Shown: positions 51,913 to 62,199 of the stretch, in pieces | Layout of the letters: each line of letters starts with the position of its first letter | How positions within the stretch are numbered: the stretch's first letter is position 1 | Origin: Hofstenia miamia | Lineage: Eukaryota; Xenacoelomorpha; Acoela; Hofsteniidae | Direction: 5' to 3' | NCBI GenBank assembly: GCA_900660155.1 | Contig: CABFPE010000143.1 | Coordinates: 709,769-773,768 of the forward strand | Length of the DNA stretch: 64,000 bases | Notes under the pieces: generated by a model | Seen by the model: the letters and a program-made list of their open reading frames with translations, nothing else | Database searches by the model: none | Told to the model about the DNA's origin: nothing | Program-made: the position numbers and the translations under genes

Positions 51913-52087
51913 AATAATTCACTTCCGACGTATGCCAATCAAAATTTGTATCTTCCGTTACACCATGGTCATGTCAAGCGAGTGTCATCATCATGTTTAT
52001 GATGAAAGTTTATGATTCAACTTTATTGACAAATAACATTAAAGACTTAGTTCCGGAATCAGAAGTAGTTGGCTCCCTTCTCTCAGC
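51913..52087 (+). promoter_or_regulatory. Proximal promoter/5' UTR of the transporter
   Basis: Homologous to 48481-48656, with the same CTTCCG/TTCCGG blocks in the same order. An upstream ATG in CCATGG context at 51965 opens a frame closing at 52015. Its N-terminal MVMS is the same as in the upstream copy, but its length differs. The promoter role is inferred from position and conservation. Confidence 0.55.
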
Positions 52088-52219
52088 ATGCGGACCTTTG
52101 ACAAAATACTTATTGTCAGTGCATTAACATTGAGTTATGCGATGTCAGGCGCTATGGTCTATACTCTGGGCCTTCTTCAAGGCCCTTGGGTACGTGACCT
52201 AAAATGCACTAGCTTTCAG
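52088..52219 (+). CDS. Transporter exon 1 (proximal)
   Basis: ATG preceded by CTCTCAGC. Encodes helix 1 (residues 1-44) and ends TTTCAG|GTAAAT in phase 0. Paralogous to 48657-48788. Confidence 0.85.
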
Positions 52220-55200
52220 GTAAATTTACGAATGTTCATATTTATAATCCATCTCCATCTCTCAAGACCCAAGAACTCTTTGATTTAGGAAGAAGTAATG
52301 ATCTGATGAATATTTCAGTTATTGACCAGTGAGGTAGTTAAAAAAATTACTCAGTTGCTTCAAAAGTTAGTCTATAGGAAAGGACTAAGATTAGACTGAA
52401 AATGGATTTTCACAAATAAATCAGCATATAGGCGTTTATAGTAGGAGTTGATGATGCATTATTAGAAAAGAGAAATCTATGCAAAATCAAATACTCTTGA
52501 TGGTTCAGAAAAATGTAATTTTAGATTTTATAGAATAACTTAAGGTAAGCATAACCATCCTAATACAATTTACACAATTGAAGAATGATGAAAATATATC
52601 ACTTTTTAAAATTTTGCATTTTATTGGTAAATTTTTCAAATAATGATGAACTATTGTGTTTGGCAAAATTGGTAAATATAATTTTTAAGCATTTTTATTT
52701 TAATGAGTATGCATTGTTTTTACACTACTTAATATATCTCTTAGGCTTCAATCGTGAACAGTCTTGTATTTGCGTTCTGTTTAATACCCTCCCCAATCGT
52801 TCAGATTATGCAACGTTATCTGGGACTCTCCGTATCAAACTTGGTAACATTTCTCTTATTTATTTCTGGATTACTGATTACTGCGACTGCGACAAATATC
52901 TACACAGTTATGTTTTCAGAGGGTGTTCTTTTGGGTACTATGTCTGTTTTTGCCATTTACAGCTCGATTTCTGCTGTGTATCTGTACTTTTCTGACGACG
53001 AAGTTCCTCTTTTCACCTCAATTGTATCTTCAGGAATTGGCCTAGGTAATAAATTTTGCAAGTACAGTATAGATATACATGAATTTTACTTGCATATTAA
53101 AAGAATGGAAATTTATTAATAATTCACAACTGTCATATTTAGGAATGCTTCTGGTATCATTAATGTTCTATCTTTTTGAAGAATACATTGGATGGAGGGG
53201 AATTCTTCTAACCTTAACTGCTAGTTCAGTTGNNNNNNNNNNNNNNNNNNNNNTTGCCATTTACAGCTCGATTTCTGCTGTGTATCTGTACTTTTCTGAC
53301 GACGAAGTTCCTCTTTTCACCTCAATTGTATCTTCAGGAATTGGCCTAGGTAATAAATTTTGCAAGTACAGTATAGATATACATGAATTTTACTTGCATA
53401 TTAAAAGAATGGAAATTTATTAATAATTCACAACTGTCATATTTAGGAATGCTTCTGGTATCATTAATGTTCTATCTTTTTGAAGAATACATTGGATGGA
53501 GGGGAATTCTTCTAACCTTAACTGCTAGTTCAGTTGTTTACATATTCAATGGAATTATTTTTCTTCCATACTTTAGGTTCGGGAAGACAGTCAGGGCCAA
53601 CGTTCATCGCTTAACAGGTAAATGCTTATTTTAAACTTCGATACATTGCAGTTGAAAGCAAGTAAATAAAATAGAAAGAAAACTTGAAGTTTATAGAACA
53701 AGTAATTTATGTTGCCCCTATTAAGTATAGATTTATTTTAATTAAGCTTAGTACCATTTTCTTAATATTGAAAATATATTACAAGTCCAGTCCAGACCTC
53801 AATCTCTGTGTGTTTGCCAGGCCCGAAAAGAAATATTCAATAATGCAAAGATTGAGATTTCTATGAAGCAAATGGAAGAAACTATTATAGCAAATGGAAC
53901 TAAATAAGGGGACAGCATGGGGCATATGACAATGTAAGACTGACACTGGCAACTTTTGATCTCACATGGCGCTATTATTTCCCCTAAGGCTGTCATAAAT
54001 ACATTAAGATGCAGAATGCTGCCAATACAAGCCATTTGACGGTTTTGTTAGTAATCCAAGTATTTTCACCTTTACATCAAAGAGTTACAAAGCAATGTTT
54101 CAAATTGGATAGAGTGATTCCTCAGTTTGCATGGATGTCCTCATTGTTTGGTTAACTAAATTTTCTTCTGACGTAGTAACTGATAGGCATAGCTACAAGG
54201 GAATTATAAAATTGCAAAAAATTATGTCATAAAGAATAAATTTGTTTAGAATTTCACTATCATCTTAAAGTATAACTTGGTAAGTGTAGTTAATTCTACT
54301 AATTTCATCAAGTTAGGAATAGAATATGATGATTGAATAACCGAGATGAAAACTGTAATGAAAATGAATAACGAAAGAAATATTGAAAATACTTGAGTAG
54401 CATTTGGGTGATCAGTACCGGCTTTAAGAGGGGGGGGGCAAATGCCATTATTACAGAAAAGCTATTAGAAAACTTAAGAAAATTCAAATTAAATTATTCA
54501 CAATATCAATTCAGAAATCATATTGCTAGTTGTACACTATGATTTACGACAAATAAGGCTCTTTTCGCTCTTTAACGTTATAATTAATAGATATTTGTGC
54601 TCTAAGTGGTTTGTAACTTCTATCAATTGACTGTGATGTAACATGAAATTTTGATTTTCCGAATTTAGTAGATGACAGTAACAAGTGCAAAACTAATGTT
54701 CATAAATACGTGATAAATAACAAGAAAAATTCTTGATAAGTATAACCTTCTTTATATGCATAGCAATTGTTCTCGTAATCTAAGATTTGATTAGTTGACA
54801 ATGTATACCCAACTGTATTAAATATATGGTAAGCTTGATAAGTATATATTATATAAGTATATACTTAGGATACAATTATATATATATATATATATGTCGC
54901 AATTATAATAATACATATTATACTTATAATATATTAATTTCCACATTATGTTAGATTTTATTATATTATATTATTAAGAACAATAATCATAGTAATTGTA
55001 TAATTATATGCAGTGACAAGAAGCAAATTTCTATTATTTCGTTATTAATAGTAATAAAAATATTAAAGTACAGGACGTGGTAAAATTTGACTATGAAATT
55101 CAGACTATTTAGTGCGTCATACAACAAACCAAAGAACTGATAACAAAATATTTAAAGTTCCAAAAATTCTCTTGTTTATACTTTAAAGTTCTTGAAACAA

Positions 55201-56116
55201 TCATTATCCTTAATTAAAGTATTAGATGGGTTTCCAAAACCTAATTTGCTTTAAAGGGTGTCATAAGGAAACCTTTTGGTTCAATATTGTTTCAAAAACA
55301 CTTAATTTCATTAAAGTGGCTTAAGGATACTTTAAAATACTAAAGGATTAATATATTTTCTAAAATCTATAAAATTCTTAATATGATTGTAATCTCCTCA
55401 AACTGCAATGTATGCAACTTACTGAAATTACTTCTTTGATTTAGAACCAATATATTAAACTGTTGGGATCTATAATTATAGTGTCGAGCAAAAATGATAT
55501 ATATTTCGAAGCTATGTAATTTCCCAGCAAGAAAATACGAAATCCACATTATAATATGATAGGAATTTGTTATAATTACTTACTAAATTTTCCTATATGT
55601 CATATTTTGCCCCGGACCCCGCGCAAGCTAAAGCCGGCCCTGTGGTTGATTGAAATCATAATAGTAATTCCTCAATGATTAGGATTATAATAGTATTTTT
55701 TAGGTATCGAAGAGGGCTCTCCAATGTTAACCGGATCGATAAAAAGTGATTCTTTGGATACAAATATGAACTATTATACACTAACAATGGAGTCTGTAAA
55801 AGTAAATTCTATTTGTGGAAACCTTAGAGCGAGTATTTGTAACGTAAAATTTGCAGCGCTTCTTGTATCTTGGATGTTAGGCGAGGCATCATTTAATTCA
55901 ATCATGGAACATCAACCATATCGTATGGAAACACTCGGTAATTATGGTTTTAAATGCTAAATAGAATTGGAATAACTCAATACATCAAACATATAAATAA
56001 AGTTTGCCTTCTAACTTAAGTACATACAGTATGAGATGAAACTATGTGAGATTAATTAAGAAACTATAAATTTTCTTTACGTTTATGCGGAAATTACATC
56101 CAAACGAAGAAAATGG

Positions 56117-56153
<37 letters not shown>

Positions 56154-58202
56154 CACTATTCGCAGATCATTACTTTGCTAAAGCGATGAAATTGTGATGA
56201 CTAAAAATGGTTTGGCTTAGGTAAATTCATCAAGCCCTGGTCTTAAAGTTAATATATTTTCCTTACCTTGAATTTCTCATTGAAATTTCTTTAGAATTAG
56301 CCGTAATAAAACTCAATTAAAATTATTAGGAGGCCATTGCTTTCATATTCCAACAAGTGTTAGATATCATTGCTTGGATCTCATCAAAAGAAAATCTACA
56401 CAAGGAAACTGTGTTTTATGCAAAAAACTTCCAAATCAAGTGCATTAGCTGTTAAACTACTCTTCATCTTATTTATTTGGAATAATATCATTTAAAATAT
56501 AAGTTTATTCTTATATTTAACTAATAAATTAAGAATTAAAAGATGCAAATTTATATTATTTATTCTTTGAAAAATGCAATAAGTTTGCTGTGAAAGCCAC
56601 CAAAGTTTCCATGTTGTTCACATGCAAAAAAAATTCATAGACAATTAAAAATATCAATTTTTAATACTGCATAATACTATGATATGTATTTACATTATTT
56701 CAACATGTAAAGCCTTAAAAATCTTAACATGAATATTAGTGGCAGCTAAAACGTTAAGTCTAATTCAGTGCAAAATTCATAAATATCTGTGGAAGGAGTT
56801 ATTAATGTGTTCTTAAAAATGGGGAAGATCGTGGGATTCGAAGCTAACAAATGGCACTACTACTGGTATAAATTATATTATAAAGAATGTTAGAAATATC
56901 TAGAATGAATATTCAATAGTACATGCAAAATATTCCCTTATTACGAGGCAGATGTATATAGAAAAAGTGAAGATCTCATGTATTTGTTTACAGTTGAGGT
57001 AATCGGGAGTAACTATCATGCTGGCAATGTTTTTTATTTCAGAATTGAATTTAGGATACAGCTTAAAAGGCGGTGCAACAAGCTTAATGGTCAATGGTGC
57101 AATTCAAATTGTGAGTCGAATGAGCGTTGGAATGACGAATGACATGGGCATTATTAGTCCAATAAGACTTAGCATGATTTCAAAGCTAATCATTGGGATT
57201 TCTTCAATTATCAGTAACTGGATTTCTGGAGTAACAGCTCATAGCGCTTACATGTTAATTATTGGAGCCTGTGGGGGAATTTTCAGGTATGTTTAGTGTT
57301 TTATTATTCACTNGGGTTTCCAAAACCTAATTTGCTTTAAAGGGTGTCATAAGGAAACCTTTTGGTTCAATATTGTTTCAAAAACACTTAATTTCATTAA
57401 AGTGGCTTAAGGATACTTTAAAATACTAAAGGATTAATATATTTTCTAAAATCTATAAAATTCTTAATATGATTGTAATCTCCTCAAACTGCAATGTATG
57501 CAACTTACTGAAATTACTTCTTTGATTTAGAACCAATATATTAAACTGTTGGGATCTATAATTATAGTGTCGAGCAAAAATGATATATATTTCGAAGCTA
57601 TGTAATTTCCCAGCAAGAAAATACGAAATCCACATTATAATATGATAGGAATTTGTTATAATTACTTACTAAATTTTCCTATATGTCATATTTTGCCCCG
57701 GACCCCGCGCAAGCTAAAGCCGGCCCTGTGGTTGATTGAAATCATAATAGTAATTCCTCAATGATTAGGATTATAATAGTATTTTTTAGGTATCGAAGAG
57801 GGCTCTCCAATGTTAACCGGATCGATAAAAAGTGATTCTTTGGATACAAATATGAACTATTATACACTAACAATGGAGTCTGTAAAAGTAAATTCTATTT
57901 GTGGAAACCTTAGAGCGAGTATTTGTAACGTAAAATTTGCAGCGCTTCTTGTATCTTGGATGTTAGGCGAGGCATCATTTAATTCAATCATGGAACATCA
58001 ACCATATCGTATGGAAACACTCGGTAATTATGGTTTTAAATGCTAAATAGAATTGGAATAACTCAATACATCAAACATATAAATAAAGTTTGCCTTCTAA
58101 CTTAAGTACATACAGTATGAGATGAAACTATGTGAGATTAATTAAGAAACTATAAATTTTCTTTACGTTTATGCGGAAATTACATCCAAACGAAGAAAAT
58201 GG

Positions 58203-58239
<37 letters not shown>

Positions 58240-59739
58240 CACTATTCGCAGATCATTACTTTGCTAAAGCGATGAAATTGTGATGACTAAAAATGGTTTG
58301 GCTTAGGTAAATTCATCAAGCCCTGGTCTTAAAGTTAATATATTTTCCTTACCTTGAATTTCTCATTGAAATTTCTTTAGAATTAGCCGTAATAAAACTC
58401 AATTAAAATTATTAGGAGGCCATTGCTTTCATATTCCAACAAGTGTTAGATATCATTGCTTGGATCTCATCAAAAGAAAATCTACACAAGGAAACTGTGT
58501 TTTATGCAAAAAACTTCCAAATCAAGTGCATTAGCTGTTAAACTACTCTTCATCTTATTTATTTGGAATAATATCATTTAAAATATAAGTTTATTCTTAT
58601 ATTTAACTAATAAATTAAGAATTAAAAGATGCAAATTTATATTATTTATTCTTTGAAAAATGCAATAAGTTTGCTGTGAAAGCCACCAAAGTTTCCATGT
58701 TGTTCACATGCAAAAAAAATTCATAGACAATTAAAAATATCAATTTTTAATACTGCATAATACTATGATATGTATTTACATTATTTCAACATGTAAAGCC
58801 TTAAAAATCTTAACATGAATATTAGTGGCAGCTAAAACGTTAAGTCTAATTCAGTGCAAAATTCATAAATATCTGTGGAAGGAGTTATTAATGTGTTCTT
58901 AAAAATGGGGAAGATCGTGGGATTCGAAGCTAACAAATGGCACTACTACTGGTATAAATTATATTATAAAGAATGTTAGAAATATCTAGAATGAATATTC
59001 AATAGTACATGCAAAATATTCCCTTATTACGAGGCAGATGTATATAGAAAAAGTGAAGATCTCATGTATTTGTTTACAGTTGAGGTAATCGGGAGTAACT
59101 ATCATGCTGGCAATGTTTTTTATTTCAGAATTGAATTTAGGATACAGCTTAAAAGGCGGTGCAACAAGCTTAATGGTCAATGGTGCAATTCAAATTGTGA
59201 GTCGAATGAGCGTTGGAATGACGAATGACATGGGCATTATTAGTCCAATAAGACTTAGCATGATTTCAAAGCTAATCATTGGGATTTCTTCAATTATCAG
59301 TAACTGGATTTCTGGAGTAACAGCTCATAGCGCTTACATGTTAATTATTGGAGCCTGTGGGGGAATTTTCAGGTATGTTTAGTGTTTTATTATTCACTTG
59401 TGGATTTCAATTTTTGCCTATTTATGTAAATTTGACTAAAATTTTTCGAATAAGACAATCAATTAAATGTTTAGCACAACAGATTTTATTCTGGTAAAAG
59501 ACTGCTGTCCTCGGAACCGTGATGTTGGTTTAGCAGTGTTGTTATTAGTAGATGGAATCTTTTCGCTCTTTTTTATTGCTGCAAGTGGTTACTTTTACCA
59601 GCTGCTTAAATCCTACGTTCTAATTTTTGATACGTATGGTGTTCTCTGCATTACAGGATTCGTTTTTGCTGTCATTCTGGAGATCTTGATCAAATTGGAT
59701 AAGAAAAATGACAGAAAAGAATATCAATATTTAAAATAA
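52088..59739 (+). CDS. Monocarboxylate-transporter-like MFS protein (SLC16 family), 6 exons
   Basis: Exons 52088-52219, 52745-53045, 53447-53617, 55704-55937, 57043-57286 and 59475-59739 join in phases 0,1,1,1,2 into 1347 nt: 448 residues. All introns are GT-AG. The protein is hydrophobic with about 12 membrane helices and a central loop near residues 185-245. YIGWRGILL after the second motif region matches the SLC16 YGWRG block. QIVSR (301-305) matches the helix-8 region; Arg305 is kept, but the Asp four residues earlier in MCT1 is Gln here. The N-terminal PDGGWGW motif is missing, and the usual basic YFxKRR is YFSDDEVPLF (125-134). SLC16 proteins move monocarboxylates or related small molecules across membranes; the substrate cannot be told. 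Repeated exons at 53143, 57790 and 59129 are assembly copies. Confidence 0.85.
52745..53045 (+). CDS. Transporter exon 2
   Basis: Acceptor ATATCTCTTAG, donor CTAG|GTAATA, phase 0 to 1. Encodes residues 45-145, helices 2-4, and the charge-altered YFSDDEVPLF segment. Its 3' part recurs at 53254-53349 as an assembly copy. Confidence 0.85.
52950..53232. repeat. First copy of a 283-bp assembly duplication
   Basis: Repeated without visible change at 53254-53536 (offset 304), beyond a 21-N run. It includes the end of exon 2, the intron and part of exon 3. Identity including intron sequence, with N at the junction, points to an unmerged contig overlap. Confidence 0.85.
53233..53253. other. Assembly gap of 21 N
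   Basis: Joins the two copies of the 283-bp repeat. Confidence 0.98.
53254..53536. repeat. Second copy of the 283-bp assembly duplication
   Basis: Same sequence as 52950-53232. Sequence continues into the rest of exon 3 only from this copy, so exon 3 is read here. Confidence 0.85.
53447..53617 (+). CDS. Transporter exon 3
   Basis: Acceptor CATATTTAG, donor ACAG|GTAAAT, phase 1 to 1. Encodes MLLVSLMFYLFEEYIGWRG and the end of the N-terminal half. A truncated duplicate starts at 53143 and runs into the N gap. Confidence 0.85.
54413..55642. mobile_element. hAT-type DNA transposon in transporter intron 3
   Basis: Left end CAGTACCGGCTTTAAG; reverse complement of the right end CAGGGCCGGCTTTAGC. 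The flanks are TGGGTGAT (54405-54412) and TGGTTGAT (55643-55650), an 8-bp target duplication with one mismatch. The inside (1230 bp) has only short frames and no recognised transposase, so it is non-autonomous or old. Its right 415 bp recur at 57314-57728 because of the assembly duplication. Confidence 0.75.
54877..54895. repeat. (AT)n microsatellite
   Basis: Short AT repeat inside the hAT element. Confidence 0.85.
55704..55937 (+). CDS. Transporter exon 4
   Basis: Acceptor ATTTTTTAG, donor CTCG|GTAATT, phase 1 to 1. Encodes the hydrophilic central loop (EEGSPMLTGSIKSDSLD) and the start of the C-terminal half (FAALLVSWMLGEASFN). Assembly copy at 57790-58023. Confidence 0.82.
56120..56148. 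repeat. (AT)n microsatellite
   Basis: AT repeat in intron 4. The copy at 58206-58234 has the same length. Confidence 0.95.
57043..57286 (+). CDS. Transporter exon 5
   Basis: Acceptor TTTATTTCAG, donor TTCAG|GTATGT, phase 1 to 2. Encodes helices 8-10 with QIVSRMSVGMTND. Assembly copy at 59129-59372. Confidence 0.82.
57313..57313. other. Assembly gap of 1 N
   Basis: A single N joins the two copies of the 2085-bp segment. Confidence 0.98.
57314..59398. repeat. Second copy of the 2085-bp assembly duplication
   Basis: Same as 55228-57312, with repeat exons at 57790-58023 and 59129-59372. Unique sequence with exon 6 follows this copy. Including both copies would add a second helical block not expected for a 12-helix transporter. 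Confidence 0.88.
59475..59739 (+). CDS. Transporter exon 6 (C-terminus)
   Basis: Acceptor AATGTTTAG. Its first base completes a Ser codon (AG|C) from exon 5. It encodes the last two helices (LAVLLLVDGIFSLFF, GVLCITGFVFAVILEIL) and a lysine-rich tail, ending in TAA. No canonical AATAAA was seen close by. Confidence 0.85.
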
Positions 59740-59951
59740 TTTCTGAATTTCACATTTTGTAGTTTATTTCTTAATTCAACATTTACAAAGACTTTGTTTT
59801 CTTGACAAAAATTGTTTCAAAATTTTTCTTGTTAACTAATTGGTTGAAGGAGAAAAATGATAAAACTACAAAAAGATCGGATCTATTCTCTATAATTAAG
59901 ATGATTCTGCTTTAGTCTATGTATTGATTGCTATTCTAAACATTTTTTATC

Positions 59952-60234
59952 TAGAGAGTGACAATATCATGAACTCGAGCCTGACCCTATCAGAATATTC
60001 ACTACCTGAACCTGGCTAGAAAAGTAGATTTTGATTCATAATACTCACGTCTCGGATCATTTTCTAATAAGGTAAACATAGCCTATTATTAACGTCATAG
60101 ATCTTTTTCACATGGAGTAGTAGATAACATCCTTATCTTTTGTGTTAGTTAATCTATGCTTTGTAACCAAAACCGACAAGACCCAAAACCCGAAATCGGC
60201 GCTGGCTTAATCGGGTACCCGCTGTCACTCTCTA
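59952..60234. mobile_element. Ac-like hAT MITE downstream of the transporter
   Basis: A 283-bp element with the perfect 12-bp inverted repeat TAGAGAGTGACA at the left end and its reverse complement at the right. Inside the ends are CTCGAGCCTGACCC and CGGGTACCCGCTG words like those of the other Ac-like elements here. The flanking 8 bp do not match, so the target duplication has decayed or the borders shifted slightly. Confidence 0.6.
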
Positions 60235-62199
60235 ATTTGAATGTACTAGAATCAAGAATGAGCAGCACATTTTCATTTTATAAAAGTTAACTAAAGATTG
60301 AAAAAGTCGCAAATTCCCGTAATTTTCGTGGAATTTTAGAGAAGGAAGATGAAACAAATAGCAAAACTATATATACCTTATCGGTACAATTTCAGCAATA
60401 TTCCATGAATACGAAACTTAGATCTACTTTTTCCAACTAAATTCTCCAGAAAATCACTCATTTAGCATTACGAAAGAGTTAAGAGGTCAATTTGATGAAT
60501 GCATTCATTAAAATTAAATTCTCTGAATTCAAAACATAATTATTCCAAGATAAGACCAGCTTAAAGACAATTACGACAAAAATATCTTTCATATAGATTA
60601 CTTATCAAGCTAAACTCATTAATCCCAATAATGCATTTTAGTGGGACAAATCATTCCCTCGAGTTTTTGTTTACAATGATCTTAGAATTGGATGAACACC
60701 AGGATCAAATAAGAAGTAAACTCCATGATTGGACATTACCCAAACAGGATGATGTACAAAATCAAAACTAATTCTCAACCAACTGTTATTAGAGACTAAC
60801 TTTATGCAATAACATAATGCAAATATTTTGCTGAAAAGCTACTCAAAAGATAATATATAATGGCATGGCATATAACGACGTTCCTAGTGTGTGGAGCAAT
60901 CCCGATTAACCGCAAATATTAACACTCAGAAGAAAATTAAACTGTCAAGAGATCATATAAATATTACAAACCTAAATTCGAGGCATGAAAAATTACTACG
61001 GTAAAATCAAGTAATAAATCGCAAGAGTTTTACAAAAGATAGCTATTGAAAACATGCCTAAGCAAAAATAATATACCGAGGTGACATATCGAAAGTTTGC
61101 AAATGGGTTCAAATAATTAAAATCATCAAAGATTAGTTGCAGAAGCCAAATATACATAAAACAACTATTTTAAAGTTTGAAAAGCTTTTGACAAATGTGA
61201 AATTACAAAGCTAGTGAAATAGAAAAATTCAGATATTGAAGAATATAATAGAAAACAAACTATTTGCCCGAATGCTTCAAATATTTCAACAAGTTTATAT
61301 ATACATGTATATATATATATATATTGATTTTGTTTTTTTATGATTGAAAATAAAATATTATTTCTTTTCTAAAGATTAACTTGCATAATTGAGCACTATT
61401 TGCGCACAATTATTATTCATACGAGTGTAAAATTTATAGTATTATCTTACAAAAAAATTGAAAAAGTTTGTTATTAACTAGAAAATTAAGATCAGCTTAA
61501 ATTTGCAAACAAAAAATTGAAAAATCGACTTCATACATCATTTGATTTTTGTTCTTAGTTTTCATAGCCACAACAGCAAATTTCAAAATTTATTAAATTT
61601 CTCCACATGGAAAAATCAATTATCAATATTTATATTCAATGCGATTCTTAGAGGTGTAGATCGCAAAATAAAGAAATGCATTGAAGGATACGCTATTTAC
61701 ATGTGGTCAAACTCTAAGAGAATTTCAACATTATTAATAAAAATTAGAAGCAAAATAAAAATTTTTAATTGTGAATGATGCTAAGATTTGTAATTGTGCA
61801 ATAAATATAAGTTTGTTGCACTGAATATTTGTGTTATAATCTATTCGTGTTCTGTGCAACATTGAACTATGACACATTAACATTGCACTGCTCATTCATA
61901 TTTGATTAACTAACTTTTCGAGAATCACGTATGTATTCTGCCGATTTCAATCACATAGTTGGATATTGGTTTTTGAACCCACAGTGAACTAGAAATTTAT
62001 TTTGATGCTAAATTTCTTTCTAATGATGTAATCAACCATTTGATCTAACTGACCACTCAATAATATTTAGGATGTTGAAATAATAGGAATTTAAGCACTA
62101 TTTTACTGTTGAAAGTCAACAAGTAAGCAAACACTTTTGCTATGACAAGTATTGAACTTCCTAATTCAAAAGTATGACTAATAAACAAATCCATTTTAG
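60235..62199. other. Intergenic DNA before the channel-like gene
   Basis: No exon was recognised. A leader exon of the next gene is expected here or upstream, because its ATG sits directly on a splice acceptor. An AT-rich simple repeat lies at 61294-61325. Confidence 0.45.

Larger units (their letters stand above)
55228..57312. repeat. First copy of a 2085-bp assembly duplication
   Basis: Repeated at 57314-59398 (offset 2086) across a single N, apparently without any difference, even in the microsatellite. It contains exons 4 and 5 and the end of the hAT element. Most likely an unmerged contig overlap. Confidence 0.88.

Noticed and set aside
53079-53423. A 114-codon frame across the 21-N run
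   Set aside because: It fuses intron, exon and duplicated sequence through unknown bases.
55704-59372. A true tandem duplication of transporter exons 4 and 5 giving a longer protein
   Set aside because: The copies look the same even in introns and microsatellite and meet at an N. A single copy of each exon already gives an in-phase 448-residue protein of normal SLC16 size.
61542-61778. A 78-codon frame upstream of the channel-like gene
   Set aside because: Ile/Lys/Asn-rich, as expected from AT-rich DNA; no splice donor leads into 62200.
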